Shown piece after piece: positions 1 to 8,292 of a DNA stretch of 64,000 nt (position 1 is the first letter of the stretch; every line of letters starts with the position of its first letter). Made by a program: the position numbers and the translations under genes. The notes below the pieces were generated by a model that did no database searches, was not told the DNA's origin, and saw nothing but the letters and a program-made list of their open reading frames with translations. The stretch lies in NCBI GenBank assembly GCA_964492065.1, contig CAZBHH010000010.1, positions 1 to 64,000 of the forward strand. The letters run 5' to 3'. Source of the DNA: JADKAC01 sp964492065. Its GTDB lineage: Bacteria; Bacteroidota; Bacteroidia; Chitinophagales; BACL12.

Positions 1-90
1 ACAAACAATCATCAATCACCTCCCAGCTCCGTAGGAGCGACATATTAATAGAACAAACAATCATCAATCACCTCCAAGCTCCGTAGGAGC
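1..90 (+). repeat. REP palindrome units, left array (2 copies, may continue outside window)
   Basis: Two copies of the perfect 13-base palindrome GCTCCGTAGGAGC lie at 26-38 and 78-90, 52 bp apart. They are joined by a conserved linker (GACATATTAATAGAACAAAC, then ATCATCAATCACCTCC). The second copy sits inside the 3' end of the transposase gene and encodes its residues 155-159. The array touches the window edge, so its true extent is unknown. The same unit recurs at 1088-1354, and diverged inverted copies lie at 565-1010. Confidence 0.85.
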
Positions 91-552
91 GGCACCATAA
101 TCATCAAAAATATAGTTGATGTTAAAATCAATTTGATATGCTTTCAAAAAATCGATATATTCTTCTCTAAATGTTTTTTTTCTATGATGTTCCTCTTGAT
201 TGAGAATATAGTTGACAACAATTTGGATCTGTGATTGACTAACGGAAAATGCTCCGAATCCGTTCTGCCATTCAAATTTTCCTGTCAGATATTTGTTTTC
301 GTTTATCCATTTCGATGAATTTGATTTGATATCGCGAACCAAATCCGATAATTTGCAATCGGGGTTAACGCTTATGAGAATATGAATATGGTCCGACATA
401 CCGTTGATGACCATTAATTTCTGTCCTTTTTTGGTGATGATACCGGTGATGTAACGGTATAATGTATCTTTCCATTTTCTTGATATAAGATTACCTTTTC
501 CTTTTACCGCAAAGACCAGGTGTACATATAATTGGGTGTAGGTATTTGCCAT
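64..552 (-). CDS. REP-associated IS200-like HUH transposase (RAYT)
   Basis: A 162-residue Y1 transposase of the IS200-like/RAYT family, which nicks and rejoins single-stranded palindromic DNA. The HUH metal-binding motif is visible as D54-H-I-H57. The probable nucleophile is Y115, in the family signature VVNYILNQEEHH. Length is normal for the family and no frameshift is seen. REP palindromes flank the gene: direct units on its 3' side and inverted units on its 5' side, as expected for a REP-RAYT element that acts on its own flanking hairpins. The last codons (APTEL) are encoded by a REP palindrome. One hairpin (571-583) lies just upstream of the start codon. I infer the gene is domesticated or recently active because it is intact. 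No IS ends or target duplication can be defined. Confidence 0.9.
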   Translation of the reverse strand: MANTYTQLYVHLVFAVKGKGNLISRKWKDTLYRYITGIITKKGQKLMVINGMSDHIHILISVNPDCKLSDLVRDIKSNSSKWINENKYLTGKFEWQNGFGAFSVSQSQIQIVVNYILNQEEHHRKKTFREEYIDFLKAYQIDFNINYIFDDYGAAPTELGGD

Positions 553-564
553 AGTTTTGAATTT

Positions 565-1010
565 TGTGCCGCCCCTCCGGGGCTTTCGTTTGTATTGTTT
601 ATTGCTCCTATTAATATATCGCCCCTCTGGGGCTTCCTTTGGTTTCTATTTTTTAGATGTCATTAATATTTCGCCCTCCGTAACTCTCGGTTGCATTGTT
701 TTTTTGTTGTTTTAAATATATCACGCCTTCGGTTGTTCACGTTTTTAGATATCATTAATATTTCGTCCTCCGGAACTCGCGGTTGCTTTGTTTTTTGTTG
801 TTTTAAATATATCACGCCTCCGGAGCCCTCGGTTGTTCACGTTTTTAGATGTCATTAATATTTCGTCCTCCGTAACTCTCGGTTGCATTGTTTTTTTGTT
901 GTTTTTAATATATCACCCTTCCGGGGCTTCCTTTGGTTTCTATTTTTTAGATGTCAATAATATTTCGTCCTCCGTAACTCGCGGTTGCTTTGTTTTTTGT
1001 TGTTTTTAAT
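565..1010 (-). repeat. Inverted, diverged REP array, 9 units of ~50 bp
   Basis: Nine hairpin-like cores are centred near 577, 627, 678, 727, 770, 820, 870, 920 and 970. The first two are perfect palindromes (GCCCCTCCGGGGC at 571-583 and GCCCCTCTGGGGC at 621-633); later ones are degenerate. Each core follows an ATTAATAT(A/T)TCG-type box. That box is the reverse complement of the CGACATATTAAT linker in the flanking arrays, so this array is inverted. From about 660 the units alternate in two types, giving a ~100 bp higher-order period (the CATTAATATTTCG segment recurs near 661, 753 and 853). Open frames across it are translations of the repeat, not genes. Confidence 0.8.
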
Positions 1011-1087
1011 TTTCTATCCCAATGAAGCTTGTTTCGCTGCTTATATTTTCATTTTTTCTCTGCCTTTAATCACTGATTTATTTTCCA
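1011..1087. other. Unassigned spacer between REP arrays
   Basis: AT-rich spacer without a convincing open reading frame, repeat unit or promoter. It separates the inverted array from the following direct array. Confidence 0.4.
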
Positions 1088-1354
1088 GCTCCGTAGGAGC
1101 GACATATTAATAGAACAAACAATCATCAATCACCTCCCAGCTCCGTAGGAGCGACATATTAATAGAACAGCCAATCATCAATCACCCCAGCTCCGCAGGA
1201 GCGACATATTAATAGAACAAACAATTATCAATCACCCCAGCTCCGCAGGAGCGACATATTAATAGAACAAACCATCATCAATCACCTCCTAGCTCCGTAG
1301 GAGCGGCATATTAATAGAACAGCCAATCATCAATCACCCCAGCTCCGTAGGAGC
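1088..1354 (+). repeat. REP palindrome array, right (6 copies)
   Basis: Six palindromes occur at 1088-1100, 1140-1152, 1190-1202, 1240-1252, 1292-1304 and 1342-1354, spaced 50 or 52 bp apart. Four are GCTCCGTAGGAGC; the third and fourth have a GCA loop instead of GTA. Linkers are nearly identical (GACATATTAATAGAAC, then CAATCATCAATCACC), so this is not a CRISPR array with unique spacers. Orientation matches the 1-90 array. The last unit runs into a transposase remnant, just as unit 78-90 runs into the intact transposase. Confidence 0.88.
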
Positions 1355-1505
1355 GACACCATTATCGTCAAAGATATAATTGTTATAAAAAACAATTGTA
1401 TATGTTTTGAAAAAATCGACTCAATACGCATTACATGAATTTTTCCATAATATTCCTATGGATTCAGATTAAAGTTAATAACGCTTTGAATTTGCAAATC
1501 GAATA
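1334..1505 (-). pseudogene. Decayed 3' fragment of a second REP-associated transposase
   Basis: Reading the minus strand upstream from a TGA at 1334-1336 gives NYIFDDNGVAPTELG. This is nearly identical to the C terminus of the intact transposase at 64-552 (NYIFDDYGAAPTELGGD). Nucleotide similarity continues to about 1505, for example TTTTGAAAAAATCGA against TTTCAAAAAATCGA. It is interrupted by indels, and no HUH motif or start remains. The relation of array to gene end is the same as in the intact element, so this looks like a fossil of an older RAYT copy. The right boundary is approximate. Confidence 0.75.
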
Positions 1506-1702
1506 AATAAATACCTTTTAGGCCCATTGGGATAAGTTATTAAAAAACTTTACAGTAATAGTTTCGCAATTACATTGTAAACGGCCGACAAATATCACAG
1601 CAACTTGTCAGATAAAGCCGGCACGGCTCCAAAAAATCCAGCAAATAGTAGGACTACTTGAAATCATCATACCAATAATTGACAAATACTTCACGCTGAA
1701 AT
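1506..1702. other. Intergenic, no feature recognised
   Basis: AT-rich sequence between the transposase fossil and the following truncated gene. No reading frame, hairpin with a T-tract or promoter box could be supported. Confidence 0.4.
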
Positions 1703-2377
1703 TTATTCGAGGATTACTTTACTGAGGGAATAATGTCTCCCCGCCCGGAAGACCCCAAGCAAAATTATCTGATGTTTCTCTTTTGTTAAGCTCAGTGATA
1801 TCAAATTTTCCGAAGACAGGTTCACAGGTATGACATTTATCTCGTTATTTAACTCAATGTTTACAATGTTTAAATAATAGACTTCATTATTTTTTATAAG
1901 GACAAACAGCTTCTTATCATTACATTCAATATCTACGATCCTTTTGGTAAAATATTTCTGCAATGATTGAAGGTAAGATAATTCGCCACCTGCAGAGGGT
2001 TTGTTTTTAAGGAAATAGGTCTCTCCGGTGTAAATAGTGTCGGTAAGCCCCAATTCATTTTCAATAAGGATTACAGCAGTATTTTCAATATTATGCAGAC
2101 TCAAATCAATATTATAAAAGTAAATGTCCGAGCCTCTTGAAAAATCTTTTGGGTTTATTTCTTGAACAATTCCGGAATAACCATCCGTCAAATAAATGGT
2201 TTCACTATTCATACAGATTTTTGGTGAAAACAAATAGTATCCGCTTCTTATGTTTTTGATTATTTCCGGTAATTTCCCTATGCTACGGAGATATACTCCC
2301 GAATCAGAAAAAACAGAATACACAGGAGCATCAGTATAAAAGTCAGTCTTAAAGGGATTATTCACACTGTCTTGCAC
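1703..2377 (-). CDS. Probable 5'-truncated 6-bladed beta-propeller protein
   Basis: A 224-residue frame whose only available start is GTG, with an in-frame TGA just 9 bases upstream. It has no signal peptide or lipobox. The text VYSVFSDSGVYLRSIGK followed by YLFSP and IYLTDGYSGIVQEIN resembles the internal blades of the 6-bladed beta-propeller lipoproteins common in Bacteroidota. These normally run to about 350-400 residues and begin with a lipoprotein signal. The missing N terminus, the lack of an upstream promoter and the neighbouring mobile repeat region suggest a remnant. Function is unknown; it may not be expressed. Confidence 0.5.
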   Translation of the reverse strand: MQDSVNNPFKTDFYTDAPVYSVFSDSGVYLRSIGKLPEIIKNIRSGYYLFSPKICMNSETIYLTDGYSGIVQEINPKDFSRGSDIYFYNIDLSLHNIENTAVILIENELGLTDTIYTGETYFLKNKPSAGGELSYLQSLQKYFTKRIVDIECNDKKLFVLIKNNEVYYLNIVNIELNNEINVIPVNLSSENLISLSLTKEKHQIILLGVFRAGRHYSLSKVILE

Positions 2378-2452
2378 ATTATTTAATCAATAAGTTTAGT
2401 TCTGCGATTTAATTATAATCAAACACCGCCTGACAGGCTGCTGTTTACACAA

Positions 2453-4765
2453 TCAGAATGTATATTTAAATAACAGCGCATAGTTTGCCGGCTGGTCTGT
2501 CCGGGCCGGGCGCAGGGCATATTCGCGGTTCAGCACATTCTTCACCATTGCCTGCAACCGGATATGGGCATTCACATCGTAGCCCAGCCTCGCATCAAAA
2601 ATCCAATCGCCGTTTATATGCTCGTAACGGAAATCCTGCAGGCCGGGAGGAATGCCGAAATCGGCAAATACGTAATCGATATTTTCCATAAACGAGTAAT
2701 AATTTACGGTTATACCTATACTCAGTTTTTTCAGAGTGTATTCCACGTCGGTGCGGAACATATAGCGAAAGCGGTAATTCAATACAGTGCTTAGGAATGC
2801 GGAATCCCTGTGGTTGAATCCGTATAAAAAATTGTCGAAGAAATTACCCCATTCATACAGCGAAGAATCTGCATTTAAATTGGCGGGATACACATAATTA
2901 TATCCGCACAATACCGAGAGGTTGTTGCCGAATATATCGCCGTTGCCCGCCAGCGTTAATTCAAAACCCGCCATCCTCGAACGGCCGATGTTCAGGGATT
3001 TAAATCCCACCAGGGGCGGCCCCAGATCGTCGTAAACGCCAAACGTAAATTCGGTCATATCAAAATAATCGGTTACATAAAATGCGGCATCCGCATAACC
3101 GCTCCATGCATTGAGAAACAATGTTCTCTTAATGCCTACTTCGCCATTCCATCCGTATTCGGGTTGAATATCCGGATTATTGAAAATTAACAGCACGCCC
3201 AAATTGGTCTGCGCATATTTTTCAACGAGGCTCGGCGCCCGGTAGCCCTGACCGAAAGAAGCTCTTAAAAAAGTAGTTGGACTCGCCGTATAGTGAATAC
3301 CCGCTTTGATAATAGGGGCAGCCAGCGCATCGGTGGTGTCCAACACATACCACTCTTCACGGAAACCGAAATTAAACGACAGCCGGTCGAATAGTTTTTT
3401 CTCTATTTGCGCATATAATCCTCCAGAATAGCCGTCGTGATTGCCGAGGTCGTCATCCCTGACATGGAATTTATATCCAGAGAATCCGGCGGTAATAAAA
3501 AACGTTTTGTGAATTGTCCGGTGGTATTGATAGTCGAGATTCAATAAATAGGCATCGCCTCCCGTAGTGTCGGTATAGATGACATGATTGTTGTAGTACC
3601 TCGCCTTCACTTTGTGTGTATTGCCTTTGCTATCGTTGAAATTCAGCCAGGGGTCCACAGAGGTCCAGAAATACTTCCAGTGTAACAGTGTAGTGGATTG
3701 GGGCGAATCGTATCCGCCCCCGAATGGTCGGTAAATACCGGTATCGCCATCCATAAATAAGAAGAACGTCCCTTCGTTATCGTACATCAGGTTGCCGTTA
3801 ATTCCGAAAGTCAACCGTTCGGGATTTTTAGTGCGATATCTCGTTTTCCAGTTAAACCGGGCACGGTCGCTGAATTCCCCTTCCAGGGCAGATTCATTTT
3901 TACTCACATGGCCGCCTAACACCAGGTCTATCGTTTCGTATTTGCGGCGATGTGCAAAGTTGATTCCGGATTGCAAAACCGGGCTGTCCCACCATTGTTT
4001 GTAAGCGTCTTTCGGCGCAGCGGTAATTCCCTGGTAAACGGCAATGGATGTGTAAGGCGATGAGCCCGGCCAGGCGGTGCGCACCGAAATAACGCCGTTT
4101 AATGCGCTGCTGCCATACAATACCGAGGAAGCGCCTTTTATCACTTCAATTTGCTCTACGTTTTCCATAGGTACAAAATTCCATTTGGCCTCGCCGCGGT
4201 CGGCTGTCAACAGTATTTGGTCATCCACCACCAGCATCACCCTGCTGCCGGCCCCATAGGTAAATCCGGTACCCCCACGGATATTTACCTGGTTATCCAT
4301 CATGAATATCCCCGGCGCTTTGGTAATGGCATCCATCAGCGTTACCGCATTGGTATTTTCAATCAGCGAACTCGGTATCACCTCCATGCTTACGGTTTCC
4401 TCCGTCAACTGCTTTTCATATAAACTGCCGCTGATGACGACAATGTCCAGTTGTCTCGCATCGGGTGTTAAGCGGATATCTTTGTGAACCACGGCATCGC
4501 CGGCAATATGCACCGTTTCTTCCCGGCTTTGATACCCCACAAAGGAATACGTAATCACATGCATGCCCGTATCGAGGTCCAGGGTGTATTTGCCGTTTTC
4601 ATCGGTAGAAACGCCGTGGTGGCTCTCGGTGGAAATATTTACGCCGACTAAAGTTTCATTGGTAGCATCGTCGTAAATTGTCCCCTGCAAAACGCCTTTT
4701 TGTGCAAGGCAGTTGTTAAGAAACGGCAAAGCAGCTAAGAGTACAGACAGGTAAAATTTTATCAT
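2453..4765 (-). CDS. TonB-dependent outer-membrane receptor
   Basis: A 770-residue receptor predicted to import a siderophore, cobalamin or similar ligand across the outer membrane using TonB energy. In order: signal peptide (residues 1-21, ending LNNCLAQ), carboxypeptidase-regulatory-like domain (about 24-108, GTIYDDATNETLVGVNIS), plug domain (about 115-228, with QIEVIKGASSVLYGSSALNG), and a beta-barrel to a C-terminal YALLFKYTF ending in Phe. This domain order is typical of Bacteroidota receptors. It is divergent from the TlpA-like gene at 4822, 56 bp away. No SusD partner is adjacent, so it is not a classic SusCD pair. The ligand cannot be read from sequence. Confidence 0.9.
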   Translation of the reverse strand: MIKFYLSVLLAALPFLNNCLAQKGVLQGTIYDDATNETLVGVNISTESHHGVSTDENGKYTLDLDTGMHVITYSFVGYQSREETVHIAGDAVVHKDIRLTPDARQLDIVVISGSLYEKQLTEETVSMEVIPSSLIENTNAVTLMDAITKAPGIFMMDNQVNIRGGTGFTYGAGSRVMLVVDDQILLTADRGEAKWNFVPMENVEQIEVIKGASSVLYGSSALNGVISVRTAWPGSSPYTSIAVYQGITAAPKDAYKQWWDSPVLQSGINFAHRRKYETIDLVLGGHVSKNESALEGEFSDRARFNWKTRYRTKNPERLTFGINGNLMYDNEGTFFLFMDGDTGIYRPFGGGYDSPQSTTLLHWKYFWTSVDPWLNFNDSKGNTHKVKARYYNNHVIYTDTTGGDAYLLNLDYQYHRTIHKTFFITAGFSGYKFHVRDDDLGNHDGYSGGLYAQIEKKLFDRLSFNFGFREEWYVLDTTDALAAPIIKAGIHYTASPTTFLRASFGQGYRAPSLVEKYAQTNLGVLLIFNNPDIQPEYGWNGEVGIKRTLFLNAWSGYADAAFYVTDYFDMTEFTFGVYDDLGPPLVGFKSLNIGRSRMAGFELTLAGNGDIFGNNLSVLCGYNYVYPANLNADSSLYEWGNFFDNFLYGFNHRDSAFLSTVLNYRFRYMFRTDVEYTLKKLSIGITVNYYSFMENIDYVFADFGIPPGLQDFRYEHINGDWIFDARLGYDVNAHIRLQAMVKNVLNREYALRPARTDQPANYALLFKYTF

Positions 4766-4789
4766 AACCCGGCAATCTTAAAATAAAAT

Positions 4790-4797
4790 TAGTTTTG
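4790..4797 (+). promoter_or_regulatory. -7 box TAGTTTTG of the TlpA-like gene
   Basis: Matches the Bacteroidota TAnnTTTG -7 consensus, 24 nt before the ATG at 4822. No good -33 TTTG is seen at the usual 19-21 nt spacing. Confidence 0.5.
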
Positions 4798-4821
4798 TGA
4801 AGCCATTTAACAAAATAAATT

Positions 4822-5946
4822 ATGAATAATATTAATATGAAATTCCTGTATTTTCTCATAGCATGCACCCTGGTGTGGAGTGCATGTAATTCTGCAAAAA
4901 CAACCACCCCGCATAACGGATTCACTATCCGGGGTAGGGTTGTAGGCGTGGATGCCGGCACTGCCTACCTGTTAAAGGAGGTGAACAACGAATTGGCAAA
5001 AGTGGATTCATCTGAAATTGATAAAGGTGCATTTCAATTCAGCGACAGTGTCGGGCAGCCTGAAATGTATTTTGTGCGCATTAATAATAACAACAACTAT
5101 GTGAGAATTTTTATGGAGAATGCGGATATCGAGATGCGGGTGCAGATTGACAGCATGGACAGACCTTTGGTAAAGGGCTCGAAAATCCACGATGAGTACG
5201 ACGCTATCAATGCAAAAATCCTGGCAAATGACGCACGTATGAATGTTATTCTCCAGGACATGAAACGCTCCGGGAAATCTTTGAGCGAAGAACTCAGAGA
5301 CAGCATGAATGCAAAGCTGGATGTCATATATGAAGACGGCCTGGCAATGGTAAAGGAATATGTTAACACGCATCCCGCATCGCCCGTTGCCGCTTACCTG
5401 GTGAACAGGCAGTTGATTTACGATTGCTCTTACGAAGAACTGAAACAATGGGCCGACGGATTTCAGTCGGCAATTCCCGAAAGCAAATACACAAAACTGC
5501 TGACAGAGCGCCGGGATTTACTCGCCAAAAGCGCAGTTGGTGAGATAGCGCCGGACTTTTCAATTCCAGATATCGATGGCAAAACTGTATCGCTTACAGA
5601 CTTTCGGGGCAAATTCGTGCTGGTGGACTTCTGGGCGAGTTGGTGTGGGCCTTGCCGCAAGGAAAATCCCAATATCGTACTGGCATATAATACCTATAAG
5701 AATAAAAACTTTACGGTATTCGGCGTATCGTTCGACACCGATAAAGATTCCTGGTTAACCGCAGTGCGGGACGATAAACTCACATGGACCCAGGCCAGCG
5801 ATCTGCAGGGATGGAATAGCGCTCCCGGTGCATTATACGGTATCAATTCAATTCCGCACAGCGTATTGCTGGATACTTCCGGGAGGGTTATCGCCCATAA
5901 TCTCCGCGGCAAGGCATTGCTGGATATGCTGGAAAAATTGCTGTAA
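4822..5946 (+). CDS. TlpA/ResA-like thiol-disulfide oxidoreductase lipoprotein with DUF4369
   Basis: A 374-residue envelope protein with a lipoprotein signal ending in the lipobox WSAC22. A DUF4369-type beta domain follows (about 33-130), then a helical linker, and a C-terminal thioredoxin fold from about residue 235. The active site is WC275GPC278, within VDFWASWCGPCRKENP. Family members reduce or isomerise disulfides in periplasmic proteins or deliver electrons for cytochrome maturation. A second ATG at 4837 could be the true start; both leave the signal intact. A -7 box sits 24 nt upstream. The downstream PD40 gene is convergent, so it is probably monocistronic. Confidence 0.9.
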   Translation: MNNINMKFLYFLIACTLVWSACNSAKTTTPHNGFTIRGRVVGVDAGTAYLLKEVNNELAKVDSSEIDKGAFQFSDSVGQPEMYFVRINNNNNYVRIFMENADIEMRVQIDSMDRPLVKGSKIHDEYDAINAKILANDARMNVILQDMKRSGKSLSEELRDSMNAKLDVIYEDGLAMVKEYVNTHPASPVAAYLVNRQLIYDCSYEELKQWADGFQSAIPESKYTKLLTERRDLLAKSAVGEIAPDFSIPDIDGKTVSLTDFRGKFVLVDFWASWCGPCRKENPNIVLAYNTYKNKNFTVFGVSFDTDKDSWLTAVRDDKLTWTQASDLQGWNSAPGALYGINSIPHSVLLDTSGRVIAHNLRGKALLDMLEKLL

Positions 5947-6010
5947 CAGGCCGAAGTATTTTTAAAAAACACACAGCCGTACAGAGGTTCAAAAGCGCAT
6001 CGGCATTACG

Positions 6011-7126
6011 TCAATCGATCCAGTCTGCGACAAACAGATTCGTATCCCGGGTGCCCTTATTATTGCGGTTGCTGCCGAAGATAATGCGCTTCCCGTCGGG
6101 AGAAAACATCGGGAAACTGTCGAAAACCGGATCAAAAGTTACCTGTTCCAGGCCGCTGCCATCCAGGTTAATCATAAATAAATTAAACGGAATGCGCCGG
6201 GTGAGGTGATTGGATGAAAACAGTATCTTATTTCCCGAAGGATGAAAGAACGGCGCCCAGTTGGCACCACCCAAATCAGTGAGTTGCTGCAGGTCGCTGC
6301 CATCTGCATTACAAACAAAAATTTCCATTGCATTCGGTTTGACAAATTCCTGTTTCAACAGTTCCTTGTATTCCAATTGTGCCGAATCGGTTTTGGGCCG
6401 CGATGCCCGGAACACGATTTTACTGCCGTCGGGCGAGAAGAATGCGCCGCCGTCGTAACCCAGCGTATTGGTGATTTGCTTTAAATCGCTGCCATCGATA
6501 TTCATAGTCCACAATTCGAGGTCACCGCTGCGGTCGCTGGTGAAGACAATTTTATCTCCCTTTGGCGAAACAGTCGCCTCTGCATCGTAATACTTATTGT
6601 CGGTGAGTTGTTTTACGATATTGCCATTCAGGTCGGCAACAAAAATTTCGTAGGAGTGATACACGCCCCAGAGATAGCCTTTACTGCGGTCGGGATCCTG
6701 AATACAGGTGTCAACGGTTAAAAAAGTGGAGGCGTATAACAGCGTCGTGTCGCCGGGTAAAAAATAAGCACACGTGGTCCTGCCCTTCCCATTGCTGATC
6801 ATGCGGTTGCTTATCGCACCGTTTTCGTTTGGAACAATGCCGTAATAAATTTGATCGCAGGGTTCACCCGCAGCAACATTGCGGTGCTGGTAGGTGATCA
6901 TCTTATTATTAAAACTCCAATACGCTTCGGCATTATCGCCGCCAAATGTTATCTGATACATATTTTTGAAATGCGTTTCGCCGGGTAATATCAGCGAATG
7001 TGCCGTATCGGCGTGTTCGGTCTTTACAGGTTCCGGCATTTCGCTCTGTTTGCGTTCCGCAATATATTGTGTCAGCGAGAGCATAAAAACAATTACTGCA
7101 ATAAATATCAACAATCTGCCTATCAT
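6011..7126 (-). CDS. TolB-like PD40 beta-propeller protein, membrane-anchored
   Basis: A protein of about 371 residues with an N-terminal hydrophobic anchor (MIGRLLIFIAVIVFML) followed by several WD40-like PD40 blades. Examples are FSPDGSKIVFRASRP and MFSPDGKRIIFGSNRN, each with the repeating SPDG...I.F.S signature and intervening MNIDGSDLKQIT strands. Such propellers act in the periplasm, often as interaction platforms; no enzymatic residues are evident. The frame stays open to 7168, but the promoter box at 7150-7157 falls within that extension. The ATG at 7126 directly precedes the hydrophobic segment, so I prefer the shorter start. It is divergent from the TPR gene. Confidence 0.75.
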   Translation of the reverse strand: MIGRLLIFIAVIVFMLSLTQYIAERKQSEMPEPVKTEHADTAHSLILPGETHFKNMYQITFGGDNAEAYWSFNNKMITYQHRNVAAGEPCDQIYYGIVPNENGAISNRMISNGKGRTTCAYFLPGDTTLLYASTFLTVDTCIQDPDRSKGYLWGVYHSYEIFVADLNGNIVKQLTDNKYYDAEATVSPKGDKIVFTSDRSGDLELWTMNIDGSDLKQITNTLGYDGGAFFSPDGSKIVFRASRPKTDSAQLEYKELLKQEFVKPNAMEIFVCNADGSDLQQLTDLGGANWAPFFHPSGNKILFSSNHLTRRIPFNLFMINLDGSGLEQVTFDPVFDSFPMFSPDGKRIIFGSNRNNKGTRDTNLFVADWID

Positions 7127-7149
7127 TATTTGATTTTTTAATTGAGTGG

Positions 7150-7157
7150 CAAAGGTA
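7150..7157 (-). promoter_or_regulatory. -7 box TACCTTTG of the PD40 gene
   Basis: TAnnTTTG match on the minus strand, 23 nt before the preferred ATG. A TTG lies 21 nt further upstream (7179-7181), as a plausible -33 element. Its position supports the 7126 start. Confidence 0.55.
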
Positions 7158-7221
7158 GTGAGTGGCAACCTGATAAACCAAGTATTGCGATAAATCTGCC
7201 GTTAACAACAGGCGCTTTTGC

Positions 7222-7229
7222 TAACTTTG
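7222..7229 (+). promoter_or_regulatory. -7 box TAACTTTG, 4 nt before the TPR gene ATG
   Basis: TAnnTTTG match followed by CGCC and then ATG at 7234. With transcription starting a few bases after the box, the mRNA would be leaderless or nearly so. No clear -33 TTTG is seen. Confidence 0.55.
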
Positions 7230-7233
7230 CGCC

Positions 7234-8289
7234 ATGCTAAAAAATCGCCCGGTATGGGTGTACGGTCTTATCGGTGTAATTCTCGCTATCGGCGCCAGCA
7301 TTTTTATAATGCAGGACTCGATATTTTCTAAACAGAAAATATCGGCGGCAGACTCATTGCAGATGATTGAAAAGCTCACCCCTGAGATTGAGAGCATTTC
7401 GGAGCGGATAAAAAAAGATCCCGGCAATCCGGGTTTATTTTTTAACCGTGCCAATGCGTATTTCGCCTACGGCAACTTAAAGTATGCCTTGCAGGATTAC
7501 CGGAAAGCCTATCATCTCGACAGCCTGAATGCACCATTTGCCCTGGGCTTGTCCGAATGTTTATTTGAAATGGCCGATGCCGAAGGCGCAATTGCAATTC
7601 TGGAGCGGTTTATCGCACACAGCCCGGAAAATATCGATGTGTTAAATGCACTGGCCCTGGATTACTTTCTGCTGCCCAAGCCAAAGTACAACCTGGCAAT
7701 AGCCACCTACGACAGGGTGCTGAAGCTGGACATCCAGAATGCCGATGCCTATTTTTATAAAGGATTGATATTTAAAGAAACCGGCGACACCGCTCGTGCC
7801 ATTTCCAGCTTCCAAACCTGTACTGAAGTGGACCCGGATTATTACGATGCGTATATGCAGTTGGGAATACTGTACGCCGCCAAAAAGGATCCAATCGCCA
7901 TCAAATATTACAATAATGCCCTCTCAGTAAATGATACGAGTAAGGAAGCCGAATACGGTATCGCCAAATATTTTCAGGATGCAGGTGAATTGGAAAAGGC
8001 GATTGCCTATTACCGCAATATCATCGTGAACGACCCGCAGGATGCCGATGCGTTATACAACCTGGCGACTATCTACTACGGCATTGATTCGGTTGCAACC
8101 GCTTACCGCTATTTTGACCTGACCATAAAGCAATCACCCGCCAGGGCTATCGCTTATTACGGCAAGGGATTGTGCGCCGAACAACTGAATAACATTGCTG
8201 AGGCTATTTCCAATTACAAACAGGCCGTAAATTTAGACCCGAAATTAACCGAAGCCACCGAGCGATTGAAGAAATTAAATGCCGACTAA
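7234..8289 (+). CDS. Tetratricopeptide repeat protein, membrane-anchored
   Basis: 351 residues with one N-terminal transmembrane segment (about 5-22, VWVYGLIGVILAIGASIFIM), then roughly eight TPR units from about residue 60 to the end. Typical repeats contain NPGLFFNRANAYFAYGNLKYA, ADAYFYKGLIFKETGDTARAI and AIAYYGKGLCAEQLNNIAEAI. TPR arrays mediate protein-protein binding and no catalytic domain is present; the solenoid probably faces the periplasm or cytosol from the inner membrane. It ends 3 nt before thrS, so it is likely the first gene of the thrS-infC-rpmI-rplT transcript. The partner is unknown. Confidence 0.85.
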   Translation: MLKNRPVWVYGLIGVILAIGASIFIMQDSIFSKQKISAADSLQMIEKLTPEIESISERIKKDPGNPGLFFNRANAYFAYGNLKYALQDYRKAYHLDSLNAPFALGLSECLFEMADAEGAIAILERFIAHSPENIDVLNALALDYFLLPKPKYNLAIATYDRVLKLDIQNADAYFYKGLIFKETGDTARAISSFQTCTEVDPDYYDAYMQLGILYAAKKDPIAIKYYNNALSVNDTSKEAEYGIAKYFQDAGELEKAIAYYRNIIVNDPQDADALYNLATIYYGIDSVATAYRYFDLTIKQSPARAIAYYGKGLCAEQLNNIAEAISNYKQAVNLDPKLTEATERLKKLNAD

Positions 8290-8292
8290 ACC

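Noticed and set aside
788..1009. Plus-strand 73-codon open frame in the repeat block
   Set aside because: It is a translation of the alternating REP units (repeated FLDVINISSSVT) with no independent coding signal.
1088..1354. CRISPR-like array
   Set aside because: The 37-39 nt segments between palindromes are nearly identical to each other rather than unique, no cas genes are present, and the units match RAYT-associated REPs.
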